A stretch of 64,000 nucleotides of DNA from Blautia sp. AF19-10LB (GTDB lineage: Bacteria > Bacillota > Clostridia > Lachnospirales > Lachnospiraceae), in NCBI RefSeq assembly GCF_003461245.1, contig NZ_QTWS01000002.1, forward strand, positions 146,470 to 210,469, given 5' to 3'. The translations under genes and the position numbers were made by a program. The notes below the pieces were generated by a model. The model was not told the DNA's origin. It was given only the letters and a program-made list of their open reading frames with translations, and ran no database searches. Each line of letters begins with the position of its first letter. Positions within the stretch are counted from its first letter, which is position 1. Positions 1-8,648 of this stretch are shown in pieces.

Positions 1-425
1 TCTTCCATCTGTTTGATCCTGCGGATATGACGTTCCTCCTCAGAAAACGGAGTGTTCAGGAAAGTATCTACGATCTTGACCGCAAGTCCCGGGCCTACAA
101 CTCTTCCACCCATTGCAAGGATGTTTGCATTATTGTGAAGTCTTGTTGCCTCTGCACTGAAGCAGTCAGAACACAGTGCTGCACGGATTCCCTTGAATTT
201 ATTTGCTGTGATGGAAATACCGATTCCGGTTCCACAGATAAGGATTCCCTTATCACAGTCACCACTCTGGACAGCGATTGCCACTCGCTTTGCATAGATT
301 GGATAATCTGTAGATTCCAGGCTGTCACATCCGAAATCTGTATATTCCAGATTATGCTCCTCCAGATATTTGATGATCTCCTGTTTCAGTTCGTAACCGC
401 CATGGTCACATCCTAATGCTATCAT
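1..425 (-). CDS. rpiB: Ribose-5-phosphate isomerase B (3' end outside window)
   Basis: Interconverts ribose 5-phosphate and ribulose 5-phosphate in the cytosolic pentose phosphate pathway. The minus-strand translation begins MIALGCDHGGYELK, the sugar-phosphate-binding DHGG start of the RpiB/LacA/LacB fold. It continues with CGTGIGISI, the RpiB active-site region (C-G-T-G), and RAALCSD. About 141 codons are visible; the family is usually about 145-150 residues, so only a few C-terminal residues are missing. The ATG overlaps the stop of the upstream Sua5 gene in an ATGA arrangement, so the two are translationally coupled. It is not part of the microcompartment cluster 10 kb away and looks like the housekeeping isomerase. 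Confidence 0.93.
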   Translation of the reverse strand, partial: MIALGCDHGGYELKQEIIKYLEEHNLEYTDFGCDSLESTDYPIYAKRVAIAVQSGDCDKGILICGTGIGISITANKFKGIRAALCSDCFSAEATRLHNNANILAMGGRVVGPGLAVKIVDTFLNTPFSEEERHIRRIKQME

Positions 426-1486
426 TTCTCTTCCTCCTGTGTCTTGATAATTTTGTGTCCGGCCGCCTTGAGAAGCCGGTTCATGATTGCCTGACCCATC
501 CTTGGTGTATAGAAAGCTTCTGAATAGATCACATTGACCTGCGCCTCATCAAAATCTCTCAGTACCCCATAAAGATGGTGTGCAATCGTCTCTTCTTCTT
601 CTCTGCTGCCTATGCTTAAAACCAGTCCGTCTGCGTACTGATCTTTCGTCTCGTCTGTCGCGATAATTCCTGTCTTCAGCCCGGTTGATGCCGCTTCACG
701 GGTCAGACGGTTGATGCAGGCGATCACCTCATCCTGCGGTCCTTCTACAATGGACAGATCTGCCTTCGGCGCATAATGCCGATACTTCATTCCGGGTGCT
801 TTCGGATGTACACTGCTGTCAGTGATCAGAAGACCTCTGTCCATACGGACATCCCCCAGTGTATCCTTAAGCATCTCAAGCGAAATATATCCAGGTCTTA
901 AGACTACCGGTGCATCCTCGGTAAAATCAACGATCGTAGATTCCAGACCGATACCGACCTGTCCCCCGTCAATAATCATCTCAATCGCATCACCCAGGTC
1001 CTCCTCGACATGCTCTGCCATCGTAGGACTCGGTCTGCCTGAAGTATTCGCGCTCGGTGCTGCCACAAAACCACCGGCAGCTTTAATCAGTTCCTGTGCA
1101 ATACGGTCGCTCGGGAAACGTACTGCCACACTATCAAGCCCTCCCGTAGTCTCCTTCGGCACAATATCTGCTTTTGGCAGGATCATGGTCAGCGGTCCCG
1201 GCCAGTATTTCTCTGCAAGGATACGTGCGCCCTTAGGAATCTCTGTCGTGATTTTTGCCAGATCGTCGATGTCTGCGATATGCACGATCAGCGGATTATC
1301 GGAAGGTCTGCCCTTCGCCGCATAAATCTTCATGGATGCTTTCGGATCCAGGGCGTTGCCGCCAAGTCCGTAAACTGTTTCCGTAGGAAAAGCGACAAGA
1401 CCGCCCTCCTTTAATATCTTTCCTGCTTTTTGTATGGCTTCCATATCCAGATGCTCTGCATCCATTGCCACAACTTCCGCTTTCAT
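422..1486 (-). CDS. L-threonylcarbamoyladenylate synthase, Sua5 type
   Basis: Makes threonylcarbamoyl-AMP from threonine, bicarbonate and ATP for the t6A37 modification of ANN-decoding tRNAs. The N-terminal YrdC domain (about residues 10-200) shows GGLVAFPTETVYGLGG, AKGRPSDNPLIVHI and APSANTSGRPSPT. The remaining C-terminal part (from about 235, HPKAPGMKYRHYAPKADL) is the Sua5 domain, which separates it from short TsaC proteins. The start is placed at the ATG preceded by AGAGGA at 9-nt spacing; an in-frame ATG six codons upstream has no comparable ribosome-binding site. It overlaps rpiB by 4 bases. Confidence 0.93.
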   Translation of the reverse strand: MKAEVVAMDAEHLDMEAIQKAGKILKEGGLVAFPTETVYGLGGNALDPKASMKIYAAKGRPSDNPLIVHIADIDDLAKITTEIPKGARILAEKYWPGPLTMILPKADIVPKETTGGLDSVAVRFPSDRIAQELIKAAGGFVAAPSANTSGRPSPTMAEHVEEDLGDAIEMIIDGGQVGIGLESTIVDFTEDAPVVLRPGYISLEMLKDTLGDVRMDRGLLITDSSVHPKAPGMKYRHYAPKADLSIVEGPQDEVIACINRLTREAASTGLKTGIIATDETKDQYADGLVLSIGSREEEETIAHHLYGVLRDFDEAQVNVIYSEAFYTPRMGQAIMNRLLKAAGHKIIKTQEEEK

Positions 1487-1512
1487 TTCTGTATGTCCTC
1501 TCATTCTGTTTC

Positions 1513-1541
1513 GTTACTGTCCACTCCGTTCAGTTTTACTG
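1513..1541. repeat. Degenerate copy of the GTTACTGT palindrome
   Basis: The left arm GTTACTGT and the loop CCACTCCGTTC match the copies at 6764 and 36044, but the right arm reads AGTTTTAC instead of ACAGTAAC. It lies in the leader of the Sua5 gene, between promoter and start codon. Confidence 0.5.
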
Positions 1542-1579
1542 AAGGATGTAGATTTTTCCATGATTTTCTCATGTGCTCT

Positions 1580-1608
1580 ATTATAGTAGATTTCTGTGAA
1601 ATGTACAA
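1580..1608 (-). promoter_or_regulatory. SigA-type promoter for Sua5-rpiB
   Basis: On the minus strand, -35 TTGTAC and -10 TATAAT are separated by 17 bp, followed about 90 bp later by the Sua5 start. The -10 is a perfect consensus match; the -35 is moderate. Confidence 0.6.
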
Positions 1609-1645
1609 CAGGCGATTTTGACGCATAATCATCTGATTTATAGGG

Positions 1646-3895
1646 TTATTTCTCAATCTTCACAATATAGGTCTCATAATCCGGATCCTGATATACGATC
1701 TCACCAAGGCTTTCCAGCCCTGCATTATTAAGGTTCTCGCCATATTTTTCTCTCTCACAGGAGCCTACAAAGATATAGGAAATATCATATTTCTCAATCA
1801 GCTCCTGAACTCTCGCAGTGTCTGTCGAAGTGTAGATAGTCTCGATTTCGCTGGATTTCTCATTCAGGTCAGCTACGTCATTTCGCCACAGCCATTCATG
1901 TACATACCATCCCATGACTGTCGGAAGACCGGTCATAGCGGAAACTCGTTCGTATTCAGAATAGCTGTCGCCGTTTGCCTCCAGCACTACCGGGGAACCT
2001 TCGATGTTTTCTTTGAGCCATTTGATCGCACCGACATCCTCAACATAATCTGTCTCCAGGAAAGCCGTCGCATTCAGTCCTTTATACTGGGATGGATCCA
2101 AAACCTGTCCAAACCAGGAATTTACGCTTCTTCCAAAATATCCGCAGGTCCACAGAAGAAGAACCAGCCCGATCGCTGCGATCGCTTTGAGAATCTTTTT
2201 GCGGTTCACGATCAGCAGGCGGAAGATCACATATGCCATCGTCATTCCAAACATGATATACGCCTGATAAGTCAGCTTGAACATGGTGTTCGCACGGGCA
2301 TTTCTGTTCTCATAAATATCACGGACATAAACCAGTTCCGGGATCGCCACAAGTCCGATCGCACACAGTCCCATAATTACCGCAAACAGGTCCGGCGTGC
2401 GGACTGCTTTCATCAGCCGATACAGAGATTTATGCTCCAGTCCTTTGAGTTTCTCCACGATCAGCGAAATTACAAATACAAGCGTCAGAACTGTCGGAAG
2501 TCCCCACAGGATCAGAAGCTGGTGTGGAAGGGAGTGATTCTGTGCCAGTCTCACGCCCTGCACCATTGTTGTAAACTGTAAAGTAAACGGCAGGATGATC
2601 ACTGTCGCAATGGCAAAGATCTCGACTGCCTGTGCTGCTGTCACTGCAGCGATCCGCCTGATATCACCCTTAAGGCAGATAATATTCATAAACAGAACCG
2701 TTCCGCCGGTCACAACATAATAGATAACGAAATCCCAGTAGTTTGTCCAGTGGAACATTCCAAGGAGCATTGCCGCTGCAAGGATCTGCGGCATCAGAAG
2801 CTGCTTCATCCAGAATTTCTTCCGGCCCTGTTTTTCCATAGACGGTGTCGTATTCCGTACTTTCTTCATCCATGCATACAGAAGTCCCAGAAGAAGCAGG
2901 ACAAACATAATATTTACCACATGTGCATGGAGATCTCCTAATACAAATGAATAGCACGGAAATTCATGGATCGTCTTATCCGGCACATCCGGATTAAATC
3001 CAATATAGCGTGTCGCATCCGGAAACCAGTAGCTGCTCACTTCCTCGCCCTTTAATTTCTGGATCAGCGGAATAATCTGTGCATAGACAACATAATGCAT
3101 ATTTCCTGCAATGGAAACTGCCAGACCTGCAAGGAAGCCTGTGATGGACGGAAGATTCTTCTTCCATCCTGAAACTCTGCCCTGCATGTCCAGAGTCATC
3201 TGGTGTACCAGCGAAAACGGAAGTACAAAAGCAAACGCTGCCACAAAAGTACGCATCAGATTGTATGTGAGTTCTACTTTCGTTCCGGAAAGCTTCGTCA
3301 GAAATACGGCGAAATACTGACCGCCATAATAATAGTTGATCTTGCCCTGGGAATACCAGAGATCGGTTGCCGGAAGTGTCTTGCTTCGCATCATGGCTTC
3401 CATGAAACCATAGTCCATAAATTTCTCTGTCCCGTGTGCTGCCGGATGAAATCCTGCCAGATAGGTCCACAGAAGAAATACGGCAAAAAACAGAATCTCC
3501 TCTGCATAAACAAGATCCAGATTTTCGATCGGCAGGCAGTCATATCCCTGTCTCCGCTGTCTTTCATACAGAAAAATGCAGGCAACGCCAAATGCCGCCG
3601 TAATTCCCACACAGGTAACAGTCGTGAATTTCAGTATTCTGACGGATACCAGAAACCATGTCAGGAATCCTGTGATCGTGATGGAAACAACCTTTGAAAA
3701 CATCCATCCCTTATCCGCAAATCCCCGGAACAGCCGTCCTGTAACCGCCATTCCCACAATCCCCAGTACTCCTGCAAGCAGATACCAGGTCCAGAATGTC
3801 CACACATCTCCTTTGAGAAGGAACGCAGACAGCGCCACAAGAAAGGCTGCCGGTATGACTCTTATTATTGTTTTTTTAATCATTTCAGGTTTCAT
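1646..3895 (-). CDS. DUF2298-type polytopic membrane protein
   Basis: 749-residue integral membrane protein with many hydrophobic segments. It resembles the DUF2298 (Chlor_Arch_YYY) family of GT-C-like membrane proteins: the early YSQGKINYYYGGQYFAVFL and the loop FVLGDLHAHVVNIMFVLLL are characteristic. The last ~140 residues are hydrophilic, probably extracytoplasmic, and end in KYDISYIFVGSCEREKYG. That tail is clearly related to the tail of the neighbouring 663-residue protein. By family inference it acts on a lipid-linked or surface glycan, but no substrate is known. The gene overlaps the end of the upstream membrane-protein gene by 11 bases, so the two form an operon. Confidence 0.8.
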   Translation of the reverse strand: MKPEMIKKTIIRVIPAAFLVALSAFLLKGDVWTFWTWYLLAGVLGIVGMAVTGRLFRGFADKGWMFSKVVSITITGFLTWFLVSVRILKFTTVTCVGITAAFGVACIFLYERQRRQGYDCLPIENLDLVYAEEILFFAVFLLWTYLAGFHPAAHGTEKFMDYGFMEAMMRSKTLPATDLWYSQGKINYYYGGQYFAVFLTKLSGTKVELTYNLMRTFVAAFAFVLPFSLVHQMTLDMQGRVSGWKKNLPSITGFLAGLAVSIAGNMHYVVYAQIIPLIQKLKGEEVSSYWFPDATRYIGFNPDVPDKTIHEFPCYSFVLGDLHAHVVNIMFVLLLLGLLYAWMKKVRNTTPSMEKQGRKKFWMKQLLMPQILAAAMLLGMFHWTNYWDFVIYYVVTGGTVLFMNIICLKGDIRRIAAVTAAQAVEIFAIATVIILPFTLQFTTMVQGVRLAQNHSLPHQLLILWGLPTVLTLVFVISLIVEKLKGLEHKSLYRLMKAVRTPDLFAVIMGLCAIGLVAIPELVYVRDIYENRNARANTMFKLTYQAYIMFGMTMAYVIFRLLIVNRKKILKAIAAIGLVLLLWTCGYFGRSVNSWFGQVLDPSQYKGLNATAFLETDYVEDVGAIKWLKENIEGSPVVLEANGDSYSEYERVSAMTGLPTVMGWYVHEWLWRNDVADLNEKSSEIETIYTSTDTARVQELIEKYDISYIFVGSCEREKYGENLNNAGLESLGEIVYQDPDYETYIVKIEK

Positions 3896-5876
3896 AAATT
3901 CTTATTCTCCCATCCTCTGACTGGTATACAAGACGAAATGCCTCTGCAATCGTATCTTCTCTGCATTCCGTTTCTTCAAACGTCATTCCATCTTCGAATA
4001 AAATATAGGTGATTTTCTCCTGCTTTACAAGTTTTTTCACAGTATTTTCATCAGTTGAACTGTAAATTGTTTTTGCGATGTCCGCGCGTCTGTATGTGTC
4101 ATAACCCGCTGACCATGCATAATACGGCCATCCCATATACATCATGACACCCGCCATTGTCACCTCATTGATGCTGTATTCCGGTGTCAGGATCAGATCT
4201 TCACTCGTCAGATTCTCTGCCAGCCAGTCTGTCAGTGCACTGTTCAGATTTACCGACACCCTTCTTCCCGGGCCATTGTCCCTGACAATGATCACAAAAT
4301 CATAGATACCGGTGATCGTCAGGCAGATGGCGAGTACAACTGCTGCCAGTTTCCGCCAGATCCCCTTCTGGAACAGTTTCACAAATGCCCATCCCCAGAA
4401 CATTGCCACAAATGCGTAGGAGATCATAATATATTTCTGGTTTACCGCAATATCCGGTGTCAGCGAAATACAAAATGCGAAAATCAACGGAAAGAGAAAA
4501 CTTGTCAGAAGCACTCTCTGTCTGCGGTCTTTCAGGAAATACAGAAGTACCAGTGCGCCAAGAAAAAAAACTCCGCTCATCTGCAAAAGGAACCACAGTA
4601 CCCCGTGCAGTGATTTGTCCTCTGCCAGAAATCCCCAGTAAAACGAAGTACTTACCGCATCGCCCCAGATAAAAACTTTCGCCTGAAGCTCTGCAAAAAC
4701 AACTGCTGCTATGGCAGTCACAAGATAATCAAGCTTTCCGTCGGAGAACGCCGCAAATCCAAACAGGATCAGAAGTCCTCCGATCACAGCCGCTCCATTC
4801 CAGAAAGAAGTCAGCCCCAGCATCATACCTGCCATTAATGCATTTTCGAGGTTACGGCTTTTCCATGCCTCCCTGCTGAATATTCTTCCGGTCAGCCAGT
4901 TCCAGCCTTTCTCCTCATGTGCACAGCCTGCGTCCACCCATTCCAGAAACATCCACAGAGCCAGTGTAACGATCAGAAGTCCAAATGCCAGGTGTCTCTG
5001 ATTCAGATAAACATTAAAATTCCAGAGTCCCCAGTTTTCATTTGGCGTATAACCGATAAAGTTCATATTATTCCTGAACGTTTCCATAAGATCCCCTGCC
5101 TGAAGATGCTCCAGCACAAAATGAAAGAACGTCAGTGCACTTCGAAAGAAGAAAAAAACGATCGTCATTACAGAAGCTGCAAAACTTCCGGTAATCCGCA
5201 GTGCCAGATTATAAAGCATCATCAGAAATGCCAGTAATGCCAGAATACTGACGATATTATAGGCAAAATCCAGCCGCAGTCCAAGGAATTCCAGATTTCC
5301 TACAAGAAACTGAAACATAAAATGATATTTTACATCCTGACCGCCAAAATGTGGATACTGCGTTGGAAAATTGTTTCCAAGAGAGAAGGACCTCATCATC
5401 GCTGTATGCGGTGCATAGTCTCCATAAACCGTATAGCCGGAATAAAGGACACCGTCTTTTATGTAAAAAACATAGAACATGATCCATGTAAGAAATACAG
5501 CAAGGATCACAAGCAAAATCAGTTCCTTCCGGAATTGTTTCTTATCGTGGATCAGAGCCTGTTCATATTCTGACAGAATCGAATTCTCTTTTCGATAACG
5601 TCTGCCGTACAGAAGGGCCAGAAAAACAGCCGCTCCTGCCATCACTGCCAAATTTCCATAAATAAGTGGTTTCTCCGCTCCAAGTGCGCTTGCCGCCCAG
5701 GAAATCATATAAGTGATCCATCCAAAGATCAAAAGTCCGGTTCCCAGGGCTCCGGAAGCCAGAATCCAGAACTGATTTGTACGGGTACTCTTATTCCTGT
5801 TTTCAGAGACGAAAAACATGCCTGCCACTTCTTTTCCGATCAATATTGCCAGCAGACAGTAAATAATTCCTAACAT
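3885..5876 (-). CDS. Polytopic membrane protein, GT-C-like, paralogous tail
   Basis: 663 residues with about a dozen predicted transmembrane segments, opening MLGIIYCLLAILIGKEVAG. Extracytoplasmic motifs such as GDYAPHTAMMRSFSLGNNFP and HFGGQDVKYHFMFQFLVG resemble the acidic first loops of GT-C glycosyltransferases, and a later stretch carries NENWGLWNFNVYLNQRHLAF. The C-terminal 130 residues (MYMGWPYYAWSAG ... TIYSSTDENTVKKLV ... ITYILFED) align by eye with the tail of the downstream DUF2298 protein, so the pair share a soluble sensor- or acceptor-like domain. A GGAGG precedes the ATG. No direct evidence of substrate. Confidence 0.7.
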   Translation of the reverse strand: MLGIIYCLLAILIGKEVAGMFFVSENRNKSTRTNQFWILASGALGTGLLIFGWITYMISWAASALGAEKPLIYGNLAVMAGAAVFLALLYGRRYRKENSILSEYEQALIHDKKQFRKELILLVILAVFLTWIMFYVFYIKDGVLYSGYTVYGDYAPHTAMMRSFSLGNNFPTQYPHFGGQDVKYHFMFQFLVGNLEFLGLRLDFAYNIVSILALLAFLMMLYNLALRITGSFAASVMTIVFFFFRSALTFFHFVLEHLQAGDLMETFRNNMNFIGYTPNENWGLWNFNVYLNQRHLAFGLLIVTLALWMFLEWVDAGCAHEEKGWNWLTGRIFSREAWKSRNLENALMAGMMLGLTSFWNGAAVIGGLLILFGFAAFSDGKLDYLVTAIAAVVFAELQAKVFIWGDAVSTSFYWGFLAEDKSLHGVLWFLLQMSGVFFLGALVLLYFLKDRRQRVLLTSFLFPLIFAFCISLTPDIAVNQKYIMISYAFVAMFWGWAFVKLFQKGIWRKLAAVVLAICLTITGIYDFVIIVRDNGPGRRVSVNLNSALTDWLAENLTSEDLILTPEYSINEVTMAGVMMYMGWPYYAWSAGYDTYRRADIAKTIYSSTDENTVKKLVKQEKITYILFEDGMTFEETECREDTIAEAFRLVYQSEDGRIRIYET

Positions 5877-5959
5877 ATCCTATTCCTCCGGGATCGTACT
5901 TTCTGTATCATAATTCCTGTATTTTATCCTGCACTTACTTTTCTTACGATCCTCTAGTC

Positions 5960-5988
5960 AGTATAACAGAATACGAAATCAATAGCAA
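5960..5988 (-). promoter_or_regulatory. Promoter for the membrane-protein pair
   Basis: -35 TTGCTA, 17-bp spacer, extended -10 TGTTATACT on the minus strand, about 85 bp ahead of the 5876 start. Confidence 0.5.
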
Positions 5989-5995
5989 AAAAGTT

Positions 5996-6715
5996 TTATA
6001 CTTTTCGCAAATATGTCACAATTCCATCTGTCAGTGCGTCCGCTACCTTCTCCTGATATTCTTCTGTCTGGAGAAGATCTGCTTCATCTGGATTGGTCAG
6101 GAATCCGCACTCTGCGATCACCAGTACTCCTTTGCTTCTTTTGAGGAGATAGTAGCTCGTATTTCCTTTGATCTCCCGTGGCCGTTCAACTTCAAGTGTC
6201 GTATTCAGACTTTCCTGCAGATCTGCTGCCAGTTCTTTCCCTTCACCGGACGTTTCATAATAAAAGACCTGCGGTCCCTTTACGCTGGGATCATGGTAGC
6301 TGTTCTGGTGGATACTCACAGTCAGCACAGGTGCAGTTTCATCAATCAGTGCGATCCTTCTCTGCATATCTTGGGCTTTTTTGTTCTGGGCTGAATCATC
6401 GTAGAGTCCCTGATCCGATTCTCTTGTCAGAACAACTGTATAACCTTTTTCTTCCAGTTTTTCCCTGAGAAGAAGGCTCACTGACAGGTTGATTCCTTTT
6501 TCTTCCAGTCCGTCTATACCGATCATGCCAGGGTCACTTCCGCCATGTCCAGGATCCAGTACGATTACATTCCCTTTCTGTTCTGCCTCTTCGGAATTCA
6601 TCCAGACAGACACCGTCGCAGCCTGTCTGGACAGAAAATAAAAACATATCAGCAAAAAGCACGCCATTATCAGTTCCATTACACATTTTTTCAAAAAGAA
6701 CACACCCTTTTGCAT
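5996..6715 (-). CDS. cwlD: N-acetylmuramoyl-L-alanine amidase, CwlD-like
   Basis: Zinc amidase of the Amidase_3 family, removing peptide side chains during formation of muramic-delta-lactam in spore cortex. A single N-terminal membrane anchor (about residues 13-30, ELIMACFLLICFYFL) precedes the catalytic domain. Zinc and catalytic residues are visible in VLDPGHGGSDPG (His), GLEEKGINL (Glu), VSIHQNSY (His) and VIAECGFLTNPDEA (Glu). The length of 239 matches CwlD. It lies just downstream of sigE, consistent with mother-cell expression. The true start may be a TTG ten codons inside, since AAGGGTG precedes it; the first ATG has only a weak AAAGAG. Confidence 0.85.
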   Translation of the reverse strand: MQKGVFFLKKCVMELIMACFLLICFYFLSRQAATVSVWMNSEEAEQKGNVIVLDPGHGGSDPGMIGIDGLEEKGINLSVSLLLREKLEEKGYTVVLTRESDQGLYDDSAQNKKAQDMQRRIALIDETAPVLTVSIHQNSYHDPSVKGPQVFYYETSGEGKELAADLQESLNTTLEVERPREIKGNTSYYLLKRSKGVLVIAECGFLTNPDEADLLQTEEYQEKVADALTDGIVTYLRKV

Positions 6716-6763
6716 ATTCTCTTTATGTATATGCCCGGGTGCGCTCTCTTATAAACAGAATCT

Positions 6764-6790
6764 GTTACTGTCCGCTTCGTTCACAGTAAC
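6764..6790. repeat. GTTACTGT...ACAGTAAC palindrome, 27 bp
   Basis: 8-bp perfect inverted arms GTTACTGT and ACAGTAAC around an 11-bp loop, between sigE and cwlD. It differs from the 36044 copy at only three positions, so it belongs to a dispersed family. Confidence 0.75.
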
Positions 6791-6806
6791 TGTGTGTATT
6801 GCATCT

Positions 6807-7538
6807 TTATTCATATTTTACGATCTCTTTCTTCAGCCTCTTCATGATCCGTTTCTCAAGTCTGGAAATGTAGGACTGGGAGATTCCAAGAAGATCTGCA
6901 ACTTCTTTCTGGGTCTTTTCCTTGCCTTCTGCATTGTTGAGGCCAAAACGCAGTTTGATGATCATCTGCTCCCGCGGAGAAAGCTTGTTGATCGCCTTTC
7001 CGAGAAGTTTGATCTCCACTTCATCCTCCATCCTGCGTGAGATCACATCATCGTCTGTTCCCAGAATATCCGAAAGAAGAAGTTCATTTCCATCCCAGTC
7101 CACATTCAGCGGCTCATCGATGGAAACTTCCATCCTGGTCTTGCTGTTCCTGCGAAGGTACATCAGAATCTCATTCTCAATACATCTGGAAGCATAGGTT
7201 GCAAGTTTGATATTTTTGACCGGATTAAACGTATTGATCGCTTTGATAAGACCTATGGTACCGATCGAGATCAGATCCTCCACACCTACTCCTGTGTTAT
7301 CAAATTTCTTGGCGATATAGACAACCAGCCTTAAATTATGTTCAATCAGGATTGCCTTGGCTTCCTGGTGCTGATCTGTATCCAGCTTGCTGATCACATA
7401 TGCTTCTCTCCTCGGTTCCAATGGTGCCGGGAGGACATCGCTGCCTCCAATATAATAAACTTCTCTCGGTCTCGTAAGTACCAGTCTCTGAAAAAACTGA
7501 AACGGATTATAATCCACGCCTGCTGCTGATCTTGTCAT
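6807..7538 (-). CDS. sigE: Sporulation mother-cell sigma factor SigE (pro-form)
   Basis: Directs early mother-cell transcription during sporulation. Region 2 reads [31 protein letters not shown] and [20 protein letters not shown]. The SigE/SigK-specific [20 protein letters not shown] follows, then region 4 with [20 protein letters not shown]. The N-terminus [16 protein letters not shown] matches the processing site of B. subtilis pro-sigma-E, leaving a pro-sequence of about 28 residues. Immediately downstream of spoIIGA, its processing protease. The usual third gene sigG does not follow; cwlD does. Confidence 0.95.
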   Translation of the reverse strand: MTRSAAGVDYNPFQFFQRLVLTRPREVYYIGGSDVLPAPLEPRREAYVISKLDTDQHQEAKAILIEHNLRLVVYIAKKFDNTGVGVEDLISIGTIGLIKAINTFNPVKNIKLATYASRCIENEILMYLRRNSKTRMEVSIDEPLNVDWDGNELLLSDILGTDDDVISRRMEDEVEIKLLGKAINKLSPREQMIIKLRFGLNNAEGKEKTQKEVADLLGISQSYISRLEKRIMKRLKKEIVKYE

Positions 7539-7550
7539 AATCTGCCCCTC

Positions 7551-8402
7551 CTAACGCAATAATCTGGAATTCAACAATAGCTTATATTCCTTGCCCAAAG
7601 CGGAGGATTCAAATGTCAGAGCAAAAACCGGTTCTGCTATATGAATCACATCTCCGGGAGTATGGATGCACAGATCGTCTAATCTCACAGCAAGAAACGT
7701 CTGTGGGTCTTTTCCCACTGTCTTAAGTAACAGATAGTGTGGTTTCAGACCTGCGATCTCTGTGCTTTTCAGGTTCTCCGGATCTCCATTGAGGTTCTTC
7801 AGTGCCTCTGCATGTTCCTTCGGCAAAATCTTCGCAAGAAGTTCTGCCTCCATGATCGATACCGGCTTGCCGCTTATTGGATCTTCCAGCAGGTTTCCAC
7901 TGTCATAAAGTCCGTAAGCCGACTGTACTCTGCCCTGATAGCCAAACGTCACCGGATAAATATTCCGTCTGCCCGCCCGGATCGAGTCCGCTGCAAAAAG
8001 AAATGCACTGCTGCCTGTGTACACCACAAACACGCATAACAGAAAAACTTTGATCGTAAGTGTTCTCTCTCTTGAAACAGCTTCCCAGAATCCACCACAT
8101 AAGAACGCAGTCAGGTACAACATCAGAAATGCTTTGAGGAGCAATGCTCCCTTCTGGATCTTAAGCCCGATCCGAAGCATCACCAGTGCACAGAATCCAT
8201 GGAGTGCCACTGTCAGTACAGGAGTGTTTTCCGAAGGAATACAGAGGATCAGGCAGGAACCAAATGCGCCCAGAGCAGCCGCCGCAAAGCATCGTCTGCG
8301 CCCCGCACGACACCGCAGGAACCATCCCACCAGACGGAGGAGAAGATAATCCATCAAAAGATTTGCCGCAAACACAACGTCTATGTAGATCTCCTGATAC
8401 AT
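7551..8402 (-). CDS. spoIIGA: Sigma-E processing peptidase SpoIIGA
   Basis: Membrane-embedded aspartic protease that cleaves pro-sigma-E on a signal from the forespore. The N-terminal half has five hydrophobic segments beginning MYQEIYIDVVFAANLLMDYL, typical of SpoIIGA. The C-terminal domain contains AYGLYDSGNLLEDPISGKPV; the D-S-G is the catalytic aspartate motif. The start is set at the ATG preceded by GGGGAGG at 9-nt spacing; an in-frame upstream ATG would add 28 residues of non-homologous sequence. 13-bp gap to sigE, so one operon under the spoIIG-type promoter. Confidence 0.92.
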   Translation of the reverse strand: MYQEIYIDVVFAANLLMDYLLLRLVGWFLRCRAGRRRCFAAAALGAFGSCLILCIPSENTPVLTVALHGFCALVMLRIGLKIQKGALLLKAFLMLYLTAFLCGGFWEAVSRERTLTIKVFLLCVFVVYTGSSAFLFAADSIRAGRRNIYPVTFGYQGRVQSAYGLYDSGNLLEDPISGKPVSIMEAELLAKILPKEHAEALKNLNGDPENLKSTEIAGLKPHYLLLKTVGKDPQTFLAVRLDDLCIHTPGDVIHIAEPVFALTFESSALGKEYKLLLNSRLLR

Positions 8403-8472
8403 AAATCCAAACCTCCCCAAAGAAAAAAGCCCTCTGAACCTGTATAAATCCTTCACTTTGGTAAGTGAGCTA

Positions 8473-8506
8473 ATTATAGTGGACAAAGGGCGCAGATTTT
8501 GTCAAA
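8473..8506 (-). promoter_or_regulatory. spoIIG-type promoter with Spo0A box
   Basis: Minus strand: perfect -35 TTGACA (8500-8505) and perfect -10 TATAAT (8473-8478) separated by an unusually long 21 bp. The B. subtilis spoIIG promoter is likewise near-consensus with an overlong spacer and needs Spo0A~P. A 0A-box match, TTTGTCAAA (8498-8506, read on the plus strand), overlaps the -35, as in B. subtilis; a partial box TTTGTCCAC lies in the spacer. Confidence 0.75.
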
Positions 8507-8585
8507 ACAGGGAGACAGATTCACAGAACTTCTCGTGCCTTATCGACAGAATAGAAACGTTTTTGCATCATAATGAAATTTTCGT

Positions 8586-8628
8586 AGAAAAAACAAAAAG
8601 AAAGAGAGGACTTCGCATCCTCTCTTTC
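8586..8628 (-). terminator. thrS intrinsic terminator
   Basis: Perfect 11-bp stem GAAAGAGAGGA / TCCTCTCTTTC with a 7-nt loop (8600-8628), followed on the minus strand by TTTTTGTTTTTTC. Located 20 bp after the thrS stop. Confidence 0.9.
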
Positions 8629-8648
8629 GATAAAACATTTGTTATTTA

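Noticed and set aside
1..425. RpiB as part of the microcompartment pathway
   Set aside because: It is 10 kb away, coupled to Sua5 and under a different promoter; the housekeeping role is more likely.
6807..7538. SigG or SigK instead of SigE
   Set aside because: The pro-sequence site EVYYIGG, the [10 protein letters not shown] segment and the adjacent spoIIGA all indicate SigE.
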